64,000 bases of DNA from CAMDMI01 sp044379485 (GTDB taxonomy: Bacteria > Bacteroidota > Bacteroidia > Cytophagales > Flexibacteraceae). The DNA lies in assembly GCA_044379485.1 (NCBI GenBank), contig JBIPOE010000007.1, forward strand, positions 1 to 64,000, given 5' to 3'. Within the stretch, counting starts at the first letter, position 1, and the number at the start of each line of letters is the position of its first letter. The notes under the pieces are model-generated. The model made no database searches. It was not told where the DNA came from and saw only the letters and a list, made by a program, of their open reading frames with translations. Positions 18,169 to 25,508 of this stretch are shown piece after piece. A program made the position numbers and the translations under genes.

Positions 18169-19050
18169 ATGATAGAACTTCCAACCATTGAAGCCAACCC
18201 AATCCGAAAAAACGGCAAACCAAATTGGCTTCGTGTAAAATTACCTACAGGTCCGGAATATGCCAAAGTCCGCAAAATAGTGGATGAACAAAAGCTGCAT
18301 ACCATCTGTGAAAGTGGAAATTGTCCCAATATGGGAGAATGTTGGGGTGAAGGAACGGCAACATTTATGATTCTTGGAAACGTTTGTACCCGTGGATGTT
18401 CATTTTGTGCTGTGGCCACTGGCCGCCCAAATGAATATGATACTGATGAACCAAGGCGTGTAGCTGAGGCAATTGCTGCAATGGGTGTAAAACATGCGGT
18501 TATTACCTCTGTAAACCGTGACGAACTGAAGGACCGTGGCGCTGAAATCTGGTACCAAACTGTAATGAAGGTGAAGGAGTTAAGCCCAGTAACCACAATT
18601 GAAACCTTAATTCCGGATGTAAAATCAAATTGGGACGCATTGGCCAGAATGGTTGAACCAAGGCAGGAAGTGGTGAGCCACAATATGGAAACTGTTGCCC
18701 GACTTTATAGAAGAGTGAGGCCACAAGCCAAATACGAACGCAGCCTGGAGCAAATAAAAAGAACAAAGGAAATGGGCCACAGAACCAAATCCGGTATCAT
18801 GGTTGGCCTGGGCGAAACGCAGGAAGAAATGTTTGAAGCCATGGACCATTTGGTTGAAAATGGACTGGATATTCTAACTGTAGGCCAATATTTGCAACCA
18901 ACAAAACTTCACCTTGAAGTAGCAGAATATATTCATCCTGAAGTATTTGCTATGTATAAAGAAGAGGGAGAAAGGCGGGGAATTAAATATGTGGAGTCAG
19001 GTCCTTTGGTGCGAAGCAGCTACCATTCTGAGCGGCATGTGCATGTTTAA
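18169..19050 (+). CDS. lipA: Lipoyl synthase
   Basis: LipA inserts two sulfurs into octanoyl chains on lipoyl domains, using radical SAM chemistry. Both iron-sulfur sites are complete: C47, C52 and C58 in CESGNCPNMGEC for the auxiliary cluster, and C73, C77 and C80 in CTRGCSFC for the SAM cluster. The end SSYHSERHVHV is near the usual R-S-S-Y-H sequence. Length (293 residues) is normal. A toxin-antitoxin-like pair starts 22 bases downstream on the same strand and is probably co-transcribed. Confidence 0.97.
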   Translation: MIELPTIEANPIRKNGKPNWLRVKLPTGPEYAKVRKIVDEQKLHTICESGNCPNMGECWGEGTATFMILGNVCTRGCSFCAVATGRPNEYDTDEPRRVAEAIAAMGVKHAVITSVNRDELKDRGAEIWYQTVMKVKELSPVTTIETLIPDVKSNWDALARMVEPRQEVVSHNMETVARLYRRVRPQAKYERSLEQIKRTKEMGHRTKSGIMVGLGETQEEMFEAMDHLVENGLDILTVGQYLQPTKLHLEVAEYIHPEVFAMYKEEGERRGIKYVESGPLVRSSYHSERHVHV

Positions 19051-19072
19051 GGGTTTTTGAAACAACTTAAAT

Positions 19073-19366
19073 ATGGAAACTCCTGAATTTTCAAGACACA
19101 TTTTCTGGGAAACGGACTACGATCAGATCGATTGGGTTTTGAAAGCCCGATATGTAATAGAACGTGTGATTGAATATGGAGATTGGGAGGATTGGAAGCA
19201 TCTTAAATCTTTTTACGGTTTAGAAAAAATTAAAGAAGCTTTAATTCAGGCCCGTTTTCTTCGTGAAAAAACCCTTGTTTTTTTTAGTATTATTTTTGAT
19301 GAACCTGTTGAGAATTTCAGATGCTACACCTTGAAACAGTTGAACCCGGAACATTTTCCCTCCTAA
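19073..19366 (+). CDS. DUF6922-type protein, likely antitoxin partner of the next gene
   Basis: This 97-residue protein begins METPEFSRHIFWETDYDQIDW and has a basic-acidic helical middle. The F-W-D/E-x-x-x-x-x-I-D-W opening fits the DUF6922 family, which often precedes AbiEii-type nucleotidyltransferases in Bacteroidota. It overlaps the next gene by 46 bases and lies 22 bases behind lipA. By position it is the candidate antitoxin, although no DNA-binding motif is evident. Confidence 0.75.
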   Translation: METPEFSRHIFWETDYDQIDWVLKARYVIERVIEYGDWEDWKHLKSFYGLEKIKEALIQARFLREKTLVFFSIIFDEPVENFRCYTLKQLNPEHFPS

Positions 19367-19941
19367 AAAAAATTGCGGCCTTGCCCGCACTTTCAAATTT
19401 CAGACTTTGCGGTGGCACATCTCTTTCATTACAAATTGGCCACCGGATTTCCGTTGATCTTGATTTTTTTTGCCAATCAGAAATAGATCTCGACCAACTT
19501 TTGGATGACTTGAATCTTGATTTTCAAATAGATGTAAATTATAGAAATCCAAAAGTGCTTTCTTGTATGGTGGAGAAAGTAAAAGTTGATTTTGTAAAAT
19601 ATCATTACCCATGGATTGGAAATCCAATTGAAAGTGAGGGAGTTATTTTGTGCTCTCTTTACGACATTGCTGCAATGAAACTCGAAGCAATCAAAGGGCG
19701 TGGCAGAAAAAGAGATTTCGTTGATCTTTACTATTTGCTTAAGAATTTTTCTCTTCAGGAAATGCTGGAATTCAATCTAAAAAAATATAGAAATAACGAC
19801 CAAACTTTAATTCTCAAAAGTTTGACTTATTTTATTGATGCTGAAGAAGATACTGATCCAAATACTTTTGAAAAGCTAAACTGGGAAAAAGTAAAAAAAC
19901 AAATAATAACTGAGGTTAAGAGCATAATAAAGAACCTATGA
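19321..19941 (+). CDS. AbiEii/AbiGii-type nucleotidyltransferase-fold protein (putative toxin)
   Basis: The protein has the nucleotidyltransferase core of AbiEii toxins: CGGTSLSLQIGHR at 30-42, the metal-binding pair D46 and D48 in SVDLDFF, and a later acidic residue in VKVDFVKYH. The family C-terminal signature follows as LYDIAAMKLEAIKGRGRKRDF. AbiEii proteins act as toxins in type IV toxin-antitoxin systems and in phage abortive infection. The 206 residues are shorter than classical AbiEii and fit the compact relatives. The ATG at 19321 lies inside the preceding gene. Confidence 0.8.
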   Translation: MLHLETVEPGTFSLLKKIAALPALSNFRLCGGTSLSLQIGHRISVDLDFFCQSEIDLDQLLDDLNLDFQIDVNYRNPKVLSCMVEKVKVDFVKYHYPWIGNPIESEGVILCSLYDIAAMKLEAIKGRGRKRDFVDLYYLLKNFSLQEMLEFNLKKYRNNDQTLILKSLTYFIDAEEDTDPNTFEKLNWEKVKKQIITEVKSIIKNL

Positions 19942-20057
19942 TTGCAAAGGACGAACAAAATTAAATTCATAAAAAAAATAATCGAGACCTCTAAAGTAAA
20001 ACTTTCATTTTGAAACCTCTGAACAAATGAAATACTTGCAGGTCCTATTTTTACAAA

Positions 20058-21353
20058 ATGCGTTACACACCTCTTTCATCTGCTTTTCATTCCAAAAACA
20101 GAAAAAACTTTTATAAACACCTGAAGCCCAATTCTTTGGTAATTCTTCAATCGAATGATATTTTACCAACCAATGCAGATGGCCACATGGGTTTCCGCCA
20201 ACAAAACGATTTGTTGTACTTAACAGGGATAGATCAGGAAGAAACCATTTTGATATTGTTTCCGGATTCGCCTGTTCAGGAATGGAAAGAAATACTATTC
20301 ATAAAGGAAACCAGCGAGCAAATCAAAATCTGGGAGGGATATAAACTCACAAAAGAGGAAGCAAAAGCACAATCCGGGATCAGTCAGGTTCGGTGGAATT
20401 CAGAGTTTAAAGGAATGTTGCAGGCCTTAATGAACCTGGCTGAAAACGTGTATCTCGCTACAAATGAGCACCCAAGAGCAGTTGTAGAATTGGAAACCAG
20501 AAACGACAGGTTGATTAAGGAAATCAAAGCTTTATTTCCACTTCATAATCTGGAAAGGCTGGCTCCAATAATGGAAGTGCTTCGGGCAATCAAAAGTCAG
20601 GAAGAAGTAGCCCAAATTTCCAGGGCAATTGAAATAACCAAAGAAGGGTTTGAAGCGGTTTTAAAGGCTACAAAACCAGGTGTTATGGAGTATGAATTAG
20701 AGGCTGAATTTATTTATCAATTTGTAAAAAGGGGTTCCAAAGGTTTTGCCTATGGACCCATAATCGCCTCAGGACCAAACGCAAACATCCTTCATTACAA
20801 TGACAATGACAAGGCTTGCGAAGATGGACATTTGATTTTGATAGATGTAGGTGCTGAATATGGAAATTACAATGCAGATATGACCCGATGCATTCCTGTA
20901 AATGGAAAGTTTTCTCCCAGACAACGACAGGTTTATGATGCTGTTTTAAGGGTGATGAAAGAGTCGGTCAACCTTTTAAAACCAGGCACCACTTTGGTGG
21001 AATATGAAAAAAAGGTAGGCAAAATCATGGAAAGGGAGTTGATTGGTTTAGGGCTTTTAACAACAGAAAATGTTGAAAAACAAGATCCTGAAAAGCCGCT
21101 TTACAAGAAATATTTCATGCATGGCACCAGCCACCATTTGGGTTTAGACGTGCATGACCTTGGTTCAAAATACCGATTCCTGGAAGCTGGAATGGTTTTT
21201 ACTTGCGAGCCTGGGATTTATATTCCGGAAGAAGGCCTGGGAATCCGGCTTGAAAACAACTTCCTCGTAACAGAAACAACGCCCATCGATTTAATGGCTT
21301 CCATTCCATTGGAAGCAGATGAAATTGAAAAAATAATGCAGGCCAAATCATAG
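20058..21353 (+). CDS. pepP: Xaa-Pro aminopeptidase (aminopeptidase P)
   Basis: This metallopeptidase removes N-terminal residues preceding proline. The N-terminal domain (about 1-170) has the PepP-specific opening NSLVILQSNDILPTNADGH and QNDLLYLTGI. The pita-bread catalytic domain shows LIDVGAEYGNYNADMTR (two metal aspartates), HGTSHHLGLDVHD (metal histidine), CEPGIYIPEEGLGIR and RLENNFLVTE (metal glutamates). Length 431 is standard. No signal peptide is seen, so it is cytoplasmic. It is followed by dut after 58 bases. Confidence 0.93.
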   Translation: MRYTPLSSAFHSKNRKNFYKHLKPNSLVILQSNDILPTNADGHMGFRQQNDLLYLTGIDQEETILILFPDSPVQEWKEILFIKETSEQIKIWEGYKLTKEEAKAQSGISQVRWNSEFKGMLQALMNLAENVYLATNEHPRAVVELETRNDRLIKEIKALFPLHNLERLAPIMEVLRAIKSQEEVAQISRAIEITKEGFEAVLKATKPGVMEYELEAEFIYQFVKRGSKGFAYGPIIASGPNANILHYNDNDKACEDGHLILIDVGAEYGNYNADMTRCIPVNGKFSPRQRQVYDAVLRVMKESVNLLKPGTTLVEYEKKVGKIMERELIGLGLLTTENVEKQDPEKPLYKKYFMHGTSHHLGLDVHDLGSKYRFLEAGMVFTCEPGIYIPEEGLGIRLENNFLVTETTPIDLMASIPLEADEIEKIMQAKS

Positions 21354-21411
21354 AGGTTTTTACTAAAGAAAATTCATCATTCAACATTTCTAACTCATCA
21401 TTTTTTCCAAT

Positions 21412-21852
21412 ATGGCAATTCAGGTTAAAATCATCAACCAATCAGGCTTTCCACTCCCATCCTACCAAACGGAAGGCTCAGCCGGAATGGACCTTCGGGC
21501 AAATATTTCAGAATCACTTGTTTTACAATCACTTGAACGAAAGCTTATTCCAACTGGTTTGTTCATTGAACTTCCCTTGGGATACGAGGCACAAATCAGA
21601 CCCCGTTCCGGCCTTGCTTTTAAACATGGATTGACAGTTTTGAATTCACCTGGAACTGTGGATTCTGATTACCGTGGAGAAATTAAAGTTTTGTTAGTCA
21701 ATCTCTCTAACGAGACTTTTGAGGTAAATCCAGGAGAAAGAATTGCCCAAATGATCGTTTCCAAACACGAAATTGTGAAGTGGGAAAATTCGGCAGAACT
21801 GGCAGATTCTCAGCGAGGTGCGGGTGGATATGGAAGTACGGGAAAACACTAA
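21412..21852 (+). CDS. dut: Deoxyuridine 5'-triphosphate nucleotidohydrolase
   Basis: dUTPase keeps uracil out of DNA by hydrolysing dUTP to dUMP. All five trimeric-dUTPase motifs are visible: SAGMDLRAN, PRSGLAFKHGL, GTVDSDYRGEIKV, RIAQMIV and RGAGGYGSTG. The 146-residue length is normal. It lies behind pepP on the same strand. Confidence 0.96.
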   Translation: MAIQVKIINQSGFPLPSYQTEGSAGMDLRANISESLVLQSLERKLIPTGLFIELPLGYEAQIRPRSGLAFKHGLTVLNSPGTVDSDYRGEIKVLLVNLSNETFEVNPGERIAQMIVSKHEIVKWENSAELADSQRGAGGYGSTGKH

Positions 21853-21957
21853 TTTCCCTGGTTCACCAAAAAGAAGTTTACAAGTAAGAATCTAAATTCT
21901 GGGCAAAACCAGTTCCAACCACCATATTTGAAGTCTGATAACAACGACACACCAAAT

Positions 21958-23214
21958 ATGAAGCTAGAATGCCTTTTGCCAATTCCATCTGATTCTGATT
22001 TTTCAATTTACAACTTGCCTTTTGGCATTTTTTCAACAGAAAAATGGTCGCCAAGAGTTGGCATTCGTTTAGGTGATTTTGTAATTCACATTGAAGAATT
22101 ACGTCTGGCCGGACACCTGGGTTCATTGGAATGGCAATATGAAACCACTTTTGTTCAAGGTACTTTAAATGCAATGATCGAAGCTGGTCCAAACTGTTGG
22201 AGAGACTTGCGGGAAAAAGTTCAAAAACTATTTTCAATTGGAAATGAGGCTGTTACAAAAAGAGAAGATCCAGCAAGATTCTTAGTTTCGATTAAAGAGG
22301 CAACTATGCACCTACCAATTCAAATTGGAGACTATACAGATTTTTATTCCAGCGAATACCATGCTTCCAATGTTGGTGCCATGTTCCGTGATCCTCAAAA
22401 TCCACTTTTACCCAACTGGAAACATATTCCTGTTGGTTACCATGGACGCAGCTCTTCCATCGTAGTTTCAGGAACAAATTTCCATAGACCAAAAGGTCAG
22501 ATCAAAGCGCCAACGGCTGAAATTCCTTCATTTTCAACTTCCAAACAAATTGATATGGAGCTTGAAACCGGATTTATTTTGTCCCGAAACACAAGTATGG
22601 GAAGTTCGATTGCTGTGGATGAAGCCGAGGATTCAATTTTTGGCATGGTGCTTTTCAACGATTGGTCAGCCAGAGATTTGCAATCCTGGGAATACGTTCC
22701 ACTTGGACCGTTTTTAGGCAAAAACTTTTGTTCATCCGTTTCCCCATGGATTGTAACTATGGATGCCTTGAAACCCTTTCGGGTTGAAATGCCTATAAAA
22801 CAGGAACCAGAAGTCTTGTCTTATTTACAACAAAAGGAGCGGTGGACATATGATATTCAACTGGAAGCCGAACTAATTTTAGAAAATGGAAGCCGCAAAA
22901 TTATTAGCCAAACCAATCAAAAATATTTGTATTGGAGTATGAATCAACAACTTGCGCACCATACCATAAATGGCTGCCCTATGCGGGTTGGAGATTTATT
23001 GGCAAGTGGAACCATTTCAGGACCAACAGCAGACAGTTTGGGATGTTTACTGGAAATAACCAAAAGAGGTCAGAATCCAATTGAATTTTCAACTGGAGAA
23101 AAACGAAATTTTATGGAAGATGGTGACAGCATAATTCTTCGTGGATATTGCGAAAAAGATGGAATCAGGATCGGTTTTGGTGAAGTCGCAGGTACAGTTT
23201 TACCTGCAATTTAA
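21958..23214 (+). CDS. fahA: Fumarylacetoacetase
   Basis: This is the last enzyme of tyrosine catabolism, splitting fumarylacetoacetate to fumarate and acetoacetate. Typical strings are PVGYHGRSSSIVVSGT, ELETGFILS, NDWSARDLQSWEY, GPFLGKNFCSSVSPWIV and GTISGPTADSLG; the metal-binding acidic residues lie in DYTDFYSSEYHA and MELETGF. The 418 residues fit the family. I chose the ATG at 21958 (MKLECLLPIPSDSDF) over an in-frame TTG ten codons upstream. No other tyrosine-degradation genes are present here. Confidence 0.94.
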   Translation: MKLECLLPIPSDSDFSIYNLPFGIFSTEKWSPRVGIRLGDFVIHIEELRLAGHLGSLEWQYETTFVQGTLNAMIEAGPNCWRDLREKVQKLFSIGNEAVTKREDPARFLVSIKEATMHLPIQIGDYTDFYSSEYHASNVGAMFRDPQNPLLPNWKHIPVGYHGRSSSIVVSGTNFHRPKGQIKAPTAEIPSFSTSKQIDMELETGFILSRNTSMGSSIAVDEAEDSIFGMVLFNDWSARDLQSWEYVPLGPFLGKNFCSSVSPWIVTMDALKPFRVEMPIKQEPEVLSYLQQKERWTYDIQLEAELILENGSRKIISQTNQKYLYWSMNQQLAHHTINGCPMRVGDLLASGTISGPTADSLGCLLEITKRGQNPIEFSTGEKRNFMEDGDSIILRGYCEKDGIRIGFGEVAGTVLPAI

Positions 23215-23230
23215 ATGCTAAAAATCCGAA

Positions 23231-23270
23231 TTTTGATTTTGGGTCAATCGATTTGGTAACAAAATCAAAA
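23231..23270. terminator. Inverted repeat between convergent fahA and porT
   Basis: The arms TTTTGATTTT (23231-23240) and AAAATCAAAA (23261-23270) are perfect over 10 bases with a 20-base loop. The repeat fills most of the 58-base gap between two convergent genes. It is AT-only apart from one G-C pair, so it is a weak terminator candidate. Confidence 0.35.
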
Positions 23271-23272
23271 CT

Positions 23273-24061
23273 TTACTCAAAATTGAAATACAAGGAAACC
23301 GTATGGGTATACATTGTATTTATACTTTTTGAAAAGATATTTGGATCTACATTCCGAAGGTTTGAAAGTCCATGGGAAAATCTAATTTCTGGCGAAAATT
23401 TAAAAAGAGGGTAATACAAATCAAATCCAAAACCATATTCCACGCTAAAATCAAAAGTTGTAGATCTTAATCGATCCTCCTGGATTTCACCTTTTTTAGA
23501 ACCAACTTCAATAGAAGGCTTTATGCCACCTAACATATACATTCTCAAGTTATTACGCCTTTGAGATTTGAATTTCATCAAAATTGGCATTTCAATAAAG
23601 CTAAAAGTTGATTGCTTTAATTCGGTTACCAATGAATCATTCTGAAACCGGAACTCAACAAATCTTTGAAAAAAAGAAACAGTAGGTAAAACCCGAACAT
23701 CCAAAAGATCAAAAAGTCTGACATTTAAAATAAAACCAGTTGTAAAACCAAGTGAAGGTTGCGGATTTATGGAGTACAATTTTTCACCTGGCTTTAAGGT
23801 AGTATCCATAAGCTGTTGATTAAAAAATGGAGTTGCCGTTGTTCTAAAACTGGACCGGTTAAAAGCCAGAAAAAATCCATAATGCAGAAGTTTATCGTCG
23901 TAGGCTTCCAAATTTTGACCTTTCCGCTTTACCGTTTTTGAATCATTGTCATCACCAGATTTTCTAAATTGGTTTTGAGATTGTCCAAAAGATTTTTCCG
24001 CCACAAAAAGTAGCAAACAAAAAATAAGGAATTGAAGAAACTTTAAATATCGGGCCTTCAC
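23273..24061 (-). CDS. porT: PorT, outer-membrane protein of the type IX secretion system
   Basis: The product starts with a signal peptide (FLQFLIFCLLLFVAEKSFGQ). It is then a beta-barrel of about 230 residues with PorT landmarks: LHYGFFLAFNRSSF, QPSLGFTTGFILNVRLFD, LRVLP-like strand starts, FIEMPILMKFKS and a C-terminal strand ending in aromatic residues (HTVSLYFNFE). PorT is required for type IX secretion in Bacteroidota, which fits the many T9SS-sorted proteins in this window. It uses a GTG start and lies 28 bases behind ubiE, its usual neighbour in this phylum. Confidence 0.88.
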   Translation of the reverse strand: MKARYLKFLQFLIFCLLLFVAEKSFGQSQNQFRKSGDDNDSKTVKRKGQNLEAYDDKLLHYGFFLAFNRSSFRTTATPFFNQQLMDTTLKPGEKLYSINPQPSLGFTTGFILNVRLFDLLDVRVLPTVSFFQRFVEFRFQNDSLVTELKQSTFSFIEMPILMKFKSQRRNNLRMYMLGGIKPSIEVGSKKGEIQEDRLRSTTFDFSVEYGFGFDLYYPLFKFSPEIRFSHGLSNLRNVDPNIFSKSINTMYTHTVSLYFNFE

Positions 24062-24089
24062 GGGTTGTAGTAACGCTGCAGTTTAGGAT

Positions 24090-24821
24090 TTATTTGAATC
24101 CTGTATAAACTGAGCTAATTCCAAAGGTTAAAGGTAAGGCCTTTCCTTTTTTGAAACCGATTGATGTGAGTATTTTTAGAAAATCACTTCCTTCTGGAAA
24201 AGCTTCTACTGATTCAGGCAGATAGGTATAGGCAGATGAATCCTTTGAAAGTAAGTTGCCAACCAAAGGCAAAAAAGTTCGGTTGTAAAACCCATATAAA
24301 CCTTTGATTATTTGGCTTTTAGGCTTCGAAAACTCCAAAACCACTAGCTGTCCGCCTGGCTTTAAAACCCTGAATATTTCTGACAATCCAAGCTCAAGAT
24401 CCTGAAAATTCCGAACGCCAAAACTTACCATTACCGCATCAAAATATTTATCAGGGAAAAGTAATTTTTCTGAATCGCCAAGTTGTAATTCGATTTTTTC
24501 GTTTAAAGCTTTTGCTTCCAGCTTTTTACGACCAAAACTCAACATACCCTCGCTGATATCAACCCCAATAATTTTGTCAGGCTTAAGGCTTAATGCCTCA
24601 ATGGCCAGATCTCCGGTTCCAGTGGCTATATCAAGAATGAACTTAGGTTGATTGGGTTTCAATTGGGCAATAGCCTTTTTTCGCCACCAAATGTCAATTC
24701 CAAAAGATAATAGTCTGTTAAGCAGATCATAACGCCAGGAAATATTATCAAACATCGTGGCAACCTGCTCCTTTTTTGAGGCTGTTGAACTGGCATAAGG
24801 AACGACTGGAGTGGTTTGCAT
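24090..24821 (-). CDS. ubiE: Demethylmenaquinone methyltransferase (UbiE/MenG family)
   Basis: The enzyme methylates demethylmenaquinone in the last step of menaquinone synthesis. Class I SAM-methyltransferase motifs are present: FILDIATGTGDLAIEAL (motif I), GVDISEGML, MVSFGVRNFQDLE and EIFRVLKPGGQLVVLEFSKP. The N-terminal VATMFDNISWRYDLLNRLLS is a UbiE signature. The 243 residues are normal. It is upstream of porT on the same strand; a vapC-like gene precedes it by about 80 bases. Confidence 0.95.
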   Translation of the reverse strand: MQTTPVVPYASSTASKKEQVATMFDNISWRYDLLNRLLSFGIDIWWRKKAIAQLKPNQPKFILDIATGTGDLAIEALSLKPDKIIGVDISEGMLSFGRKKLEAKALNEKIELQLGDSEKLLFPDKYFDAVMVSFGVRNFQDLELGLSEIFRVLKPGGQLVVLEFSKPKSQIIKGLYGFYNRTFLPLVGNLLSKDSSAYTYLPESVEAFPEGSDFLKILTSIGFKKGKALPLTFGISSVYTGFK

Positions 24822-24902
24822 TAAAAGTATTGATGAGTTGTAAAAGTTGAATTATAAATTAGGACTTAATCAAAACATAAATTGATATCCAATGGTTTGA
24901 AT

Positions 24903-25280
24903 TTAATCAGGATATGAATTGATAAGCTCCAGATTTTCAATGGCTTTAAAATCAGAAATATTTCGGGTTATCAATTTCAAATTGTGTACAAGAGCGGTGG
25001 CAGCAATAATGGCATCCCCAAGTTTTATCTTTTTTTGTTTTCGGATTTGAATTGCCTTTTGGATTACAGCTTCCTCTAAAGATAGAATTTGTAAATCAGA
25101 AAAAAAAGAAATAAAGCCATCTTCTTCCTCTCTGGAGTTTGAAAATCCAAGGACTTCAATTCTTGAAACATCACTCGAAAGCATGAAATTTCCTCCGATA
25201 ACGTTGATCGTTTGTATTGGTAATTTCTTGCCAATCAGATCAATAATTACATTTGAATCTAATAAATATCCCTGTCCCAT
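24903..25280 (-). CDS. vapC: PIN-domain toxin (VapC-like ribonuclease)
   Basis: This 125-residue protein has the PIN-domain acidic set: D8 in LLDSNVIIDL, a glutamate in VSRIEVLGFS, and the aspartate of KLGDAIIAATALVHN followed by LITRNISDFKAI. VapC toxins cleave specific tRNAs or rRNA and are held in check by a partner antitoxin. The gene overlaps the upstream small antitoxin gene by 22 bases, which is usual for such pairs. The pair lies between ileS and ubiE on the same strand. Confidence 0.9.
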   Translation of the reverse strand: MGQGYLLDSNVIIDLIGKKLPIQTINVIGGNFMLSSDVSRIEVLGFSNSREEEDGFISFFSDLQILSLEEAVIQKAIQIRKQKKIKLGDAIIAATALVHNLKLITRNISDFKAIENLELINSYPD

Positions 25281-25504
25281 TCTGATCTTGCCTGCTTTAC
25301 ATAAGCCTGCATTTCATCTGCCCTTTCCGAAGAAATATTGCCAATATATTTCAAAAGTTTTTTACCGTTTGGCTCTTCGTTTCTATTTTCATCTATTAAA
25401 TCTGAACTTGAATATGCCAAAATTTCAAGTTCTTTACCAACATAAGATTGCGGAACTTCAAAACTTACAGTTCTTGAATTTGGAATAAGCTTCGTTTTTA
25501 CCAT
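25259..25504 (-). CDS. Antitoxin partner of the PIN-domain toxin
   Basis: The 81-residue product opens MVKTKLIPNSRTVSFEVPQSYVG, a short beta-rich N-terminus. It ends in a long charged helix closing with EWDRDIY, the usual toxin-binding tail of small Bacteroidota antitoxins. No clear DNA-binding motif is visible. It starts 4 bases behind the ileS stop and overlaps vapC by 22 bases, so both would be read from the ileS transcript unless an internal promoter exists. Confidence 0.82.
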   Translation of the reverse strand: MVKTKLIPNSRTVSFEVPQSYVGKELEILAYSSSDLIDENRNEEPNGKKLLKYIGNISSERADEMQAYVKQARSEWDRDIY

Positions 25505-25508
25505 AGCT

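Noticed and set aside
17985..18683. A 232-codon minus-strand open frame opposite lipA
   Set aside because: It lies antisense to lipA, whose iron-sulfur motifs are complete.
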